NCBI GenBank assembly: GCA_018417955.1
Contig: JACTVC010000035.1
Coordinates: 431,323-495,322, forward strand
Source of the DNA: Laccaria trichodermophora
Taxonomy: Eukaryota > Basidiomycota > Agaricomycetes > Agaricales > Hydnangiaceae
Direction of reading: 5' to 3'
DNA length: 64,000 nucleotides
Shown here: positions 1-10,657 of the stretch, one piece after another
Layout: each line of letters starts with the position of its first letter
How positions within the stretch are numbered: the first letter of the stretch is position 1
Notes under the pieces: generated by a model
Told to the model about the DNA's origin: nothing
The model's database searches: none
Seen by the model: the letters and a program-made list of their open reading frames with translations, nothing else
Position numbers and translations under genes: made by a program

Positions 1-1462
1 GGTATAATTTGCAAATATGAAGAATGATGGCGCTGTTAACGGTTTCAACTTTCATGTTGTTTCAGGTCGTTGCACACATCGAATAGCCGTTTAGTTTGAG
101 GACCCTTGATGCGTTTACATGTTGACTGCCAGGTACCGGATAGAATTTCCATGTCGCGCAAAGAGGAGCAAGGTGTGACAAAACCTGCTGACTTGCTTAT
201 TCGCAGCTTGGTAAACACTGCGGGACCCGTGAGTTAGAAGTGGCAGGTAATTCGGACGCCACAACTCGCTGAAATCATCACATTGGGCTAGAAAAAGAAG
301 TCGATCGTAGCTTAGAATTTAGGAGAATACTTTGGTAGTTTACCAAAATTTTAGGCATCTGATGCATAGTAGATTGTATTTGTTTCTGAAAGTCAGGTGA
401 AAGTGTTCCGTTTTGGTAAGAGAAACGCGACTCGGAAATTCCTAGGTGATAGATATCAGTAAAATAATTCTGCAACAAGAAGCGCCGGGGGAACGGGGAG
501 AGAGACAGAAGTGAACGTCAACAAAGCGGTCGGCCGTCGTTCTAAGTGAATGACAAGTCCGCGGATCTAAACGGGTCTCCGCAAAGACGAAAGAGAAAGC
601 AATAGAAAAGCAAAGGAGCGAGCATCGCTTGATCCGATTCGCAAGTACGAAAAGTAGAATATTCAAGAGCAAGAAGAAGCAACGCAAAGTGTCTCGCCAA
701 ACGCGTGCTGTAAAGCGGGCTCTCAGCGATGGTCGACAACAGCGGCGAGAAAATTGAGATGTCTTTTTGGCCAGCCACGGTAAGGCGCGTTATTAAAGGG
801 TTGGAGGCGATTAGTTCTGATTAATTTCGGTTATTTGTGATGATGATTTATTATTTTGAGGAAGTGATGAAGCATGCGAAAAGTGCGCATGAAGAGGGGA
901 CAAGCGGCGTAGCGACGATCAAGTTCAAAGATTCGTGTTTGAGCGGACGGTGGAGAAACCAGGAGAAACCTCGCTGAGATTATTGAAAAGAGCTCAAGAA
1001 GAAATAAGAATAGCATGTTGATCGAGGAAATCGCCGGGGGTGACAGGAGTCTTCAGGCCGGCCACGTGAGCGCCACATGGGTCTTGGTTGAGCATGTAAA
1101 CGGAGTGGGTGCGGCTGGAAAGAAGAGGAAGAGAAGGACGATGGAGAAAAGGTTGGCTACGAAAGAGTACATTCACATAACGGTGTTGAAAAGGAAGAAG
1201 GTCGAGGACGACTTAAGGGGAAACAAATAGGCACCAACAAATGGTGGAAAGTGACGTGTGTGACCAGGGGCGTGTGTGTGTATGGTCACTTGGAATCGCA
1301 ATACTTAAAATACTAGAATGATAAGTGAGTTGTCTCCTTTGTGTTTCCAAGCTCTTTCCTCGTTACTCGAATATTCTCTTCATCGACCGTCTCTCCCGCC
1401 CTCAATCCCGCCGTCGTCCACATCGTTCATGCCATTGTTCTCAACCATTGTCGCATCTCGCC
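1..1462. other. No supported gene; purine-rich upstream region
   Basis: No reading frame here has fungal-like splice sites plus recognisable protein content. The + strand is purine-rich, especially at about 560-700 and 1120-1210, so the complementary strand is CT-rich, which is common in fungal promoters and 5' UTRs. A short open stretch starting at the ATG at 729 runs into a GTAAGG donor at about 779, but I found no convincing acceptor or second exon. The region just upstream of 1463 is probably the promoter and 5' UTR of the zinc-cluster gene. Confidence 0.4.
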
Positions 1463-4400
1463 ATGTTTAGCCTCAATTCGCGTCCGCGTTCCCACTCCCA
1501 GTCCTTCCCCTCCGTTCCCTACCGTGCTCAAGATTATTACCTTCCCCCGACAGACCACATCCAAATCACTTCGCCCGCCTCTCCACACACGTTTGCCCCA
1601 GAACGTAACGATCTCTATGCCGGTTCCTCTTCCGACCCTTGTGGAACCTCGCGTCATTCCCATGCTCCCTACGATAGCAGAGAGGACCTTTCTGCACCGA
1701 CACCATACCATCAGCCTTACCATCGGGGTAATTCGAGTCCTACGGACTTGCGTCTCCCGTCTAGTGCCACTTACCGCAGCCAATCAGAGGAGGATCATCG
1801 CTCAGTCCTTCCAAATTTGCCTCAGCTGAGCCGAGGTGAGATATTTACAACATTCCACACTAATGGCCATGGTTCGCCTCATTCGACTTTTCTTGCCGAA
1901 CCAGAGTCCGCGTTGACCGCCCACTCAAATCACTCGCCAGATTCAGAATTCTGGCCTTCTGCCGTTCAGGAGCACACGCCCGATCCTCCTCGACCGAAGA
2001 AGGTTAGGCGTGAAAAACCACGTATTGAACTCGCACCCGATCAACCCCCCACTACGCAGGGGAAGCCACGGGCAAGGGTTTATGTTGCCTGTTTACAGTG
2101 GTATGCAATTTTTATATACATAAATTCATCCACAAGTTTAACGACGTACCTTTCAGTCGAACACGTAAAATACGGTGTGATGGTGCAAAACCTGTCTGTC
2201 ACAATTGTAGTCGTCGCACAAACGCAAACAGCGAATGCAACTACGACCCAGTCCCCAAGCGACGTGGGCCCGATAAGACACCTGGAGCTCGGCAGCGAAT
2301 GGCGAGAGATGCGAGGAATGAAGTCAATGGTGACATTCTTTCAACGCGTCGTCGCCGCAGGACTCGTGAAATGTCAGTGGCAGAGAACCCACCTCAACAA
2401 CACACAGAGCATAGGCAGACTTCCGATTCCAATCCAATGCAGCTCCTGTCTATACACCCCTCTACAGCGAAGATTGAGCTACCCACTGCCGAGTTATCCC
2501 CCATGTCGAATCTTGTGCGTTCTTATTCTCCGGAGTGCGGCTGCCATGGGCTCATTCACTGTCCTATTCTTATGGAAGCTGGCGGTCCTTCCGGTAGGAA
2601 GTCCTCCGCATCTGTACGTCTTCACCCGGAGAGCTCCCTCCACAACTAATGTAACGAATATGTAGCTCTCGCCAGATAGTGACGCATATGATCTCGCAAC
2701 AATGATTCCCTCGTATAATGCATCCACAACCTGTGGAAGTGAAGTCGATGAAAGTGGGACTGAGCGATCAAACTCGTACACTTGTGAAATTGCTAGCGAG
2801 CCGTCTCTTACCTTTACCCGCAAAATTTGGTGGGATTCTCTTCTGTCCTTGTATCTCTCGCCCGACTATTCTCATCCGCAAATTTTTACAACTTCTCAGC
2901 GAGATGCTGCAGCCCGGACAATCAACGCAGATTTGCGTTTCATCTTCCGAGAGTCTAATTATTGGTTCTCGTTCTTCCATATCCCAAGCTTCTTTGGAAA
3001 TTTTTATGATCCTGCGCGAAGAGAATGGGTTCAGCCAAGTTTAGTTCTTGCTCTGTTGGCGATGTCAATCTTTTGGCAGAGCTCAGAGATAGGCATGGGG
3101 AGTGTCGGCAGGGAACGTGCGCTTCGTTTTCGTGACGAAGCACAAAGTGCCCTGGAAGCAAGCTTCAACGCTGGGTGGATCGACGAGACCCTGGCTCAGG
3201 CGGCTTGGGTGAGCTTTTAGTCTTGAAGGGGCTCTTTGGTAAATTGACTATCTTGACAGTTATTGGCTCTTTTTGAAGTTTGTGCTCATCCCCGCCATTC
3301 ATCTGAGCGGTCAAAATCAGCCATGATAATGCTCGACTCTGTAATACGTAGCCTGTCATTGACTCTGTTAGACGCGGATGATCCGAGCACGTCGGTGTTT
3401 CCACCTGGCTCCGTCCCCACTGTCAGATCACAGAAGTTTTTGCCGAGTACAGCACGGTTCTCCGACCAACCTCCTATTCGCGCCTTACGGGATACTTCCT
3501 CAGCTCAACATACCTTGCTCACCCGCAGTAATGGTGAAGGCGACTGCTTATGCAACTCCTTGACTCTCAGAGAGTGTTGGCCAACGTCCCGCGAGCACGC
3601 CCCCTTGTGGGGAGCCACGCCAGCTTGGAACGAAGGCTGGAGCGAAGGTGAAATTCGCAAAGAGTCTTGTCGGCGGCTCTGCTGGAGCTCTTCGATTTTG
3701 GCCGCTGGTCATGTATCGTATACGATGGCTCATCGATCCAAAGGTCTTGATCTCTTCATCTCCAACCCAGCCAATGTACGTTATCCACTCCATATGGTTA
3801 CATCGTTTTTACGGTTTTTTTTTTTTTCAGTATGCCCTCCTGTTTTCCGGAGAATCCGTTGCCAGATCCCCATTTTCCTTTCTTTCATGCTCCTCAAAGG
3901 ATACGATTTGGGCGTTGCACGACCGATGTTTCTTGCTGTGGCATGCATGCATTCACACGCGTCTTGATACGCGCGCGAAGGACTTTGAGAAGGCTAACTT
4001 TGGCGTTAAGGCGTGGTTAGAGGCTGATGCTCTTGAGCTGGCTTTGAATAAGCATACGTGCACGATCGAACGAGCCTTTATCTTCCAAGCTCGAGAATAC
4101 ATTTTCAAGTATGTTTGTCATTACTTGCTGTTATCATTATTGCTAATAACTTCTCAGCATAAGGATGTGTATATCTTACGAATTCCAGCGCTTCATCCCA
4201 CTTGCTACTGCGTATGTCTGCTCACTCTTTGAGAACCAAAGTAATCCATGATAGAAACCTAGGAATATGAACGGTTTATTCCATCGCAACAAAGCAGAAG
4301 AGTGGTGTACGCCGGTCCAGTTCATCCCTGTCCATTTTATCTGACTTGGAACTTGCTCAGTAACACATCAAGCGGCTGTTGCCAAACGCTTCATGTTCGG

Positions 4401-4821
4401 ACTCCGTACCATCACCGGGAACTCAACCAATCTGCTGGCTCGGCGCCCATTCTTTGTTTTCTGGTTCATGGGACAAATTTACCGGTTTGCACTTTTTAAG
4501 TTTTTGGTTCTGGGGGTTACTCACAGTTTCGGCAGCGCATTATCGTTGTGGCAATGCGACAATACCCTGTTAGTTGCCCTGGACGTTTGCAAGGCACTTC
4601 TCCCGGCGATCGACTATTTGACTGCGTTGTGGCCTTGTCCCGGTAATATCTTTTATCATCGTCGCAAAAGATTCCACGCTCAACGAACATCAGAGCAACG
4701 ATGTCGCTATGAAAACATTCGCAAAAGGTTGGACGATGCCTGCTATTTTGCTGGTGTCAGCCTCGCTCCTCCTTCAAACCTTACCCTCCCAGACCCGTCC
4801 TCGCCTCAGGATCTTGTGTAA
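1463..4821 (+). CDS. Zn2Cys6 (binuclear zinc cluster) transcription factor
   Basis: A nuclear DNA-binding regulator, known to act on gene promoters as a dimer in this family; its target pathway cannot be told from sequence. The start is the ATG of MFSLNSRPRS. A Ser/Pro-rich N-terminal segment of about 210 residues leads into a zinc cluster, CLQCRTRKIRC-x6-C-x2-C-x9-C, preceded by a basic segment and followed by a basic linker (KRRGPDK). The cluster is interrupted after its second Cys by an intron at 2101-2156. Further introns lie near 2595-2664, 3209-3260 and downstream. The helical middle region, with a segment reading FRESNYWFSFFHIPSFF, fits the fungal-specific middle homology domain. The last exon ends in SSPQDLV. 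Splicing in 3400-4400 is only partly resolved. About 300 bp without a gene follow before the next start. Confidence 0.85.
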
Positions 4822-5122
4822 ATTATCGACCGTCGTTATTTCGACCTTTCTCCTAGTATTCTCCCGTGAAAAATCTGCATAGTCTATCATTCATTATTGA
4901 CTATTTCACCTCCGTCCCCGCCTCTCGAATGAGAAACGTTGTAAGAACCTGTAAGAACCCATTTCGTGTAGCAATAGTTCTTCCAAATCATTGTTTCATA
5001 AAATACTAATGGGTTTGACCGGCGGAAGTTGTTAATGAGGAATTTCCAAAAAGGGGAGGGTGCTTCTAGCCACCACCTTAACGTTCTTTCGCCACTTGAC
5101 CACAACCATCCTGCCTTCGATA

Positions 5123-7083
5123 ATGAGCGAAAACGACCTCCCACATTTATCTGAAGTACTCAAGCCCTTCGACGTGGCCCACTCGCAGCCCCCAGACTCT
5201 GCCACCTTCACTACACTCAAACGACGGGCCTCACCATCCTTTGAGGATGTCGCAGATATCAGTCGGAAGAGATTGAAGGAGGCTGGTGCTCCTGAAATCG
5301 ATAGAACCGATGTCACTGATATGTCAAGCTTTCCGGACGAATTGGCTCAAGACTTGCAGTGCGGATGCTGCTCAGAGCTCGTCTACCGACCTGTACTTGT
5401 CATGCCCTGTCAACATTTCTTTTGTGGAAGGTAAATGGTAGCGCTTGAATGCCCCGCAATGTTGTGATTTACCCTTCACCCTTCTCTCAGCTGTTGCGTA
5501 TTATGGATTCGTGTAAGTCTCCGTCGATTGAAATCAGCACCTAGACATCATGCCCTGGCACCTTGATTTCTTGAGATCTCGACATCCAATTCTTCTATCA
5601 ATGCGTCCCCTTGGATCCCTTTCAAATTCTAATGTTAACCCCATTCGTCTGCAGAATGGAGGCACGAATTGCCCAGCTTGCCGTGGTCAATCGACAATTG
5701 TCAGTCCGTTCCGTGCACTGCAAACTGTGGTCGATACATTGCTTCGCCTTGCACCTCATAAAGCTCGCACGGAACGTGAACGCGAACAAGCAGATGAGTT
5801 GTATAAAGTTGGACAATCCTTACGTGTACGTTTATCTAGCTCCTTCATATCATGATCTGACAGGCTGAACATATTTAGCTGCCTGCCCCGAGAGAAGCTT
5901 CGCCAGAGCCAAATATTAACCAGAGCACTGACTTTGCCCACCCTTGCCCTCATTGCTTGCCAGGTAACCCGTACGGCTACAGGTGTCCGCAGCCTATCCC
6001 CGATCCCAATGTTGATGCCGAGCACGCCTGGCCGCTAGATGATGGTCTGCCCCCAGGTCACGCCCATTGTGGCAACTGGCAAGTGCCCGCTGAAATTTTG
6101 CAAAAATTGACTAAGATCTTTGCAGTGAAAATCTTCTGGCTGTTCGGGCCCCTGTAACGACCAGATGCGATATGTGTCAGGTCTTTTTCTGTGGGATTGG
6201 TGTCCAAGGCCGCTGTTTAGCGGCACCAATTATTTCACAGCATCCTCATGGACTCTCAGCTGTCAGCGACCTCATCCAGAGTGCTGACGTCTATGAGTGC
6301 TTCGATGGCAACACCGTCGAAGTCGATATCATGCTTGACTACTTAAACTCGCAGAGGTTAACGCCTAGGCATATTTATCGCGAGGTTTGTAACCTATCTT
6401 TTCTTGGGGACATTTTTCACATTTGTGATTGCAGATCGTCACGCACATCCAATCGCAGCCTGGCGGTTTCCAACCTTTAATCGAACTAGATTTATTTAGT
6501 GATATACACGGTGTTGCAGCGGGAGCGGACGCAGCCGTAGAAGGCACTCGTAACAGAATCTGCAGGGTCTGCGCGACAGAAGTCCTTTTATGGGGGTTGA
6601 AAGAATGGTGGATACGTGAACGTCAGAAAGGTTTTCTTGAAGAGGCTGTCACGAATCGCAAGGACTGCAAAGATGGAAGTTCGTGCACTCGTCAGAGAGA
6701 GCTTGGTATGTATACTTTTTGTTACCTTGCTGCTCACCTTTCACTTACATACCTCTCGACGATCTAGCACACGCTCGAGAGTGTAAGTAAATGTCCAGTT
6801 ATAGGATATCAGGTCACTGACATGCGCATCATTTTGCCCAACAGTCAATCACATCTTCACTTATCCCGAACCCGAGCAACCTGCCCCCAATCCTCAAGCA
6901 GTATCAGAGCCTCCTGAAACCGAATCCAACGAAGTCCCTGCATCTTTAGAAGCTGAAACGATTCGCAACAATGAACTTCCCCCTTCCACTAATCATTCGA
7001 CGCCAGATCCTGATTTTGCTACAATTCTGGATTATCATGCACCACCTCCACACTCTATGGATGTAGGCGATGTCTTTTTATGA
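5123..7083 (+). CDS. RING-finger E3 ubiquitin ligase, CHFR-like
   Basis: A predicted ubiquitin ligase related to the CHFR/Dma checkpoint family by its RING and its cysteine-rich C-terminal half. The start chosen is the ATG of MSENDLPHLS; an upstream open stretch lacks an ATG. The RING begins CGCCSELVYRPVLVMPCQHF and is completed across two small introns (from 5431 and from 5512) to CCVLWIR and NCPACRG. After a helical linker there are further Cys pairs (PCPHC, HCGNC, CDMCQVFFCG). A C-terminal block follows with CRVCATEVLLWGLKEWW and a short Cys motif ending in FNHIFT, a pattern typical of the CHFR C-terminus. I see no FHA domain, which canonical CHFR has at its N-terminus, so the name is by similarity. 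The tail is Pro/Glu-rich and ends in DVGDVFL. Confidence 0.8.
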
Positions 7084-7221
7084 ACTTTATGACATATTTT
7101 ACTTTTATGATAGACATTTCCATGTTATCATAGTCCAAAACAATTATTATCGTTTCGTTCAGATCAAAATTATATGTACAATGATGAGAAGATAACAGTC
7201 AAAAGATGAGTGTTAGATGAA

Positions 7222-8133
7222 CTACCAAGGGGAGATAGTCTTCCATAACTCCATTTTAATCGTCAGTTCATCTTCATACTGAGGAAACACCGACTTAAAG
7301 GAGTTGAACCACGACAGGTAGCGCTGGCGACCCCACAGCGCCGTCGTGAAATCCCAGTATTCAGGCATCCATGCTGCACATTGCCAATCAATGAGTCCGA
7401 CTGGTCGGAAATGATCATCGAAAATAATATTGTTCGGCGACAAGTCACCGTGAGTGAAGCACATACGGTAACGTTTTTGTCGCACGGATTTAGCAGAAGC
7501 CACGATCACTGGGTGAGCGCTAGGCTGGAGGCTCCCCATGGAATATATCCTGGGATTCAAAAGGCCCCACGCGAGCATCGCAGTAGATTCGATAGCTCAA
7601 GAAATCGCCTCCCAACAAGCCGCAAATTGAGCCATCACCAGGCGGCGTTAGGGTTTGGAGTTGGGTGAGCCAATCCTGCATGGTGTTGGCGAATACTGAA
7701 AGTTGTTCTGGGGACGCCACGTTGAGACCACCTTGATTGTCAGCGACCGGATTGCCAGGGACTCGTGTCATTAGAAAAAGGGTGCCAATGTGAGTCTTGA
7801 CGATGTCGAGGACGGTTGGAACGGGGATAGAGGTATTATTTGATACGTATTGTGTGGCAAGTCCTTCCATAATGTTTGAATCGTTGCCGACTTTGGCATA
7901 GAGCCCGAAAGGGAGTCGGAAGACTCTAGGAGATGAAGTGGGTGTACCGACGCGTACCCAACATCGGTAGATGAACATCCTGAGTTTCTGAGGCACGCGA
8001 AGCCACAATGTCCACATGAAACCAGTTACGGTTGGTCGCCTGCTAAAGGTCAGGAATTCGTGATACATAACATTCTACAACTCGGAGCTAACCTTCGATA
8101 AACGAACTCGGTGGGATCGATAAAGTTTGCCAT
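7222..8133 (-). pseudogene. APH/choline-kinase-like phosphotransferase, apparent frame break
   Basis: A member of the protein-kinase-like phosphotransferase family (APH fold), common in expanded sets in Agaricomycetes; the substrate is unknown. The first exon starts at 8133 (MANFIDPTEFVYR) and an intron of about 50 nt joins it to RRPTVTGF. The N-lobe region reads FGLYAKVG and LFLMTRVPG. The catalytic loop THGDLSPNNIIF (HGDxxxxN) and the metal-binding LIDWQCAAW are both present. The two halves are in different frames: the first stays open to a stop near 7520, the second is open from 7578. No canonical intron explains the change between GPFESQDIFH and SAHPVIVASAK. I infer a 1-nt frameshift, a sequencing error, or an unusual intron beginning GTGGGG. 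The catalytic residues themselves are intact. Confidence 0.7.
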
Positions 8134-8289
8134 GGATGTTGGTTTAGAGAAAAGGGCAAAAAGGGTGCCTCAATCACGCCTGGTTACTTGACCTGTTCTG
8201 CAATGTCTGCTCGACCTGGTCGTGGTGGAAGCGAAGGTGTTGCTCTAGCCCGATCGCGATGAAGGTGCCGTCCAGTGGCTGGAAGATTG

Positions 8290-9035
8290 GGTCAAGTTGC
8301 AATATACAAGATTTTAAAGAGGTTGAATAAGTCGAGTTGATTAGGAAGTAAATTTTGAAGTGGAGGAGGTAGACACGTCAAAAATAGCGAAATAGAGCTG
8401 GGAGGAACTTTGTAGCATGGCATGGCATGGGAGAGTGAAGTGATGGTGGTGACTCGACGTCGAGAGTGGTGTGACCGTGTTGTCACAACGTGGTAGAACT
8501 TCAACTTCCCCATCATCGCCGTTGTCCGGACTCCAAATGTTGTCTGGTGGGTCCTCTTAAAACGCGCTACAGCTTCTTGGCGACCGAGCCATTTTGTCAT
8601 CTGCATCACCTTTGTTGGCCTCTTTTGCAAAATCAATGTGAAGGCCTACTGGTGGTTCTGTATTGTAGCCATCTGGGGACCCACGCGACTTGATAGATTC
8701 CACATGTCGCATCATCATCCGGTGAATCTTTGGGACGTTGAAGTGTTCTCGGACACCCAGCTGGATGAAGATGTCTTTGTTCTCGTGGAAAATGGTAAGT
8801 GTGTTTTGCAGAGCTTCTAGAGTCTTTGAGGTGTGTATCTGAAGTTGTGCGAGGTAGATGAAGTCTAGAACAGCGACAACTGTACGCAGCACAGCTGTTT
8901 GAACAGCACCTGCAAGGATTCCGATGAAGACCCAATGCATCTCCTTGTGCTCACGGCCTGGAGTCCTTAGACCTCGTGGTTGTTGATCCTGGTGCGCCCA
9001 TCGGAGGAATCCCCTAAAATAATCATATAATGATC
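8290..9035 (-). mobile_element. Decayed Plavaka-type transposase fragment
   Basis: The minus strand encodes a transposase C-terminal fragment: REHKEMHWVFIGILAGAV, then LDFIYLAQLQIHT, an FHENKDIFIQLGVREHFN block and GYNTEPPVGLHIDFAKEA. This ladder resembles Plavaka-family (CACTA-like) transposases of mushrooms. The frame is lost near 8630, and the family-like continuation MTKWLGRQEAVARFKR is read in another frame. No start, no catalytic N-terminal half and no terminal repeats were found, so this is a dead relic beside the APH-like gene. Family assignment is from remembered family features. Confidence 0.7.
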
Positions 9036-9548
9036 ATGGAGTAATTCTGCGGGCGCATTTGCATTCATCTTGAGTCACGTAGCCCTCGCGTCCGTGGTGA
9101 ACCGAACCTGCATTACCAGTCTAGGTGCGGGAAATATAGAGAAGACGGTCGCAGTGCCATTGAATGAATCTTTGGGACTAAGAAGTTAGTCTCGAAGCGC
9201 AACGTGGGATGCCTGTCAAGTTTTCTTCTGTGTGGGGCTTCTGTGGGCGCTTCAAGTTCGCAATTAATTTTATCGTTTTTTTTTTGGTCTAGAATGACTT
9301 GGGCATTCCTTTGAGTGACTCACGCGGCCGCAACTTTGTGGAAAAGAGGGTTCTGTGGGTCAGAAAATGATAAACTTGTTGATGATATCCGAAACCAACG
9401 GAAAGCAAGGTTCCCAGCTTGATATAAAAACGAGCAGCGAATTGCTTCAGGACCAACAAAACATCACCTACCCACCTCGTTTCTGTAAGTGAAGCCACCG
9501 GTCTCATGCACCGCGATAGCTCATAAAATCATGCAGAAATTCAACATC
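9036..9548. promoter_or_regulatory. Promoter and 5' UTR intron of the next gene
   Basis: No gene is seen. A TATA-like sequence, TATAAAAA, lies at 9423-9430. A GTAAGT donor at 9485 and a TGCAG acceptor ending at 9536 bound a 52-nt potential 5' UTR intron. Splicing it removes an upstream in-frame ATG at 9531 and leaves the ATG at 9549 as the first one. A T-rich tract sits at about 9280. Confidence 0.5.
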
Positions 9549-10092
9549 ATGTCGACTTCGCTTCTTGCTCCTCAAGTCCCTTCTCTGCCCCCTGAAAGTA
9601 TTTGTTGTGCACTATACTCTCGTGGCGATGGGACGTTCCATTGGGCATTGTCATTCCTGACCAGTGATATGATCGCGGTCAAGATGCACGTCACCAATAG
9701 AGCAGGTGGTGCTTGGAACTTCGAAGCGATTTCTCCATATCAGTGGCATTGTGTTCTTGTCAAGATTGGTGCGTCTATTATACAATGTGACTTATTTCAA
9801 TATTTCTCATCCTTCCTTAGGTCAGACTCCCGCCCACAACCTCCCCAACATTGCTCAGATGCTCGAAAGCATTCCAATGGAAGTACCCAGTGTATTCAGG
9901 GACACGGAGAATAGTTTCACCTGTCGTGTATGGGTGAAGGAAGCCTGTAGGATTTTAGCCGCGAGTGGCTTCATCCAGTGTCGCAATGTCCACGAACTCG
10001 AACGTGAATGCTGGAATTTTGGGACCGCGCATGATCCCAATACCGTTGTTGGAGCTAGGTTCAGAGTCCACCAATCGAGGTATTCCTCCTAA
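9549..10092 (+). CDS. Small conserved Agaricomycete protein of unknown function
   Basis: Two exons (9549-9768 and 9821-10092) joined over a 52-nt GT-AG intron give a protein of about 163 residues. It begins MSTSLLAPQVPSLPPESICC and has a central hydrophobic block with GDGTFHWALSF, then KMHVTNRAGGAWNFEA. The second exon has SIPMEVPSVFRDTENSF and a helical FTCRVWVKEACRILAASGF, and the C-terminus is YHRxS-like (RFRVHQSRYSS). I recall similar short proteins recurring in mushroom genomes, but no function is known to me. There is no signal peptide or membrane segment. The start at 9549 is preferred because a likely 5' UTR intron removes the ATG at 9531. Confidence 0.7.
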
Positions 10093-10657
10093 GAGAACCG
10101 CAAGATAGTACCACTCGTCATGTACTCCTGCCTTCTCGTTATTCCTGTTAAATGTAATATGTAGCTATCGACGCAATCTTCAGTCAAACTTTTGCCATTC
10201 AAAGACAGATGTACTAGTATGATATTATTTGAGAACAACGATCCCATTTTTCAAAGTGTGTGCCCCTCTTGGGATCTACTCTCCTCTTCTCAACCGCCTT
10301 GCGTATTTGAAAAGCCAGACTTTCCATCGGAACCTCGCCAGAAGTTAAAGTCGCAATTGGCTGGAAACAGAAACTCAGCATCGCCACCTTTCTCGATACG
10401 CTCTTTCCGAATCTTGAGCGCATCGAGACGCAAGCAGGATCTAATTCAGAGCAGTGGGAATTTATTATGACCTGGTGAAGACATGTCAAGCCTCCAGAGT
10501 GATCCATGCGAATCGACATTCCGCATCTTCAATGGAACCGCGAATTTCAGAAAGGGGCACTACATAAATTGTATTCTGAAAAATTAAAGAACGTATGACA
10601 AATGCAAGAAAAATCAGAGGTGCGAAAATGCATGCAAAGGAAATCAATCCAATGACA
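10093..10657. other. Intergenic region, nothing recognised
   Basis: This stretch lies between the stop of the small + strand gene and the stop of the minus-strand kelch gene. It must carry both 3' UTRs. Short open frames on either strand (for example at 10192-10519) have no recognisable content and no supporting splice sites. Confidence 0.5.

Noticed and set aside
1..1320. Several minus-strand open frames of 60-80 codons in the first kilobase
   Set aside because: All are the pyrimidine-rich complement of a purine-rich stretch, with no splicing or family content.
1325..2665. A 446-codon open frame covering the start of the zinc-cluster gene
   Set aside because: It reads through the intron at 2101-2156 and loses the zinc-cluster frame; the ATG at 1463 with splicing gives the family motif.
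10192..10519. Overlapping open frames of about 90-100 codons on both strands
   Set aside because: Neither has recognisable residues; the region is between two convergent stops and fits 3' UTR.
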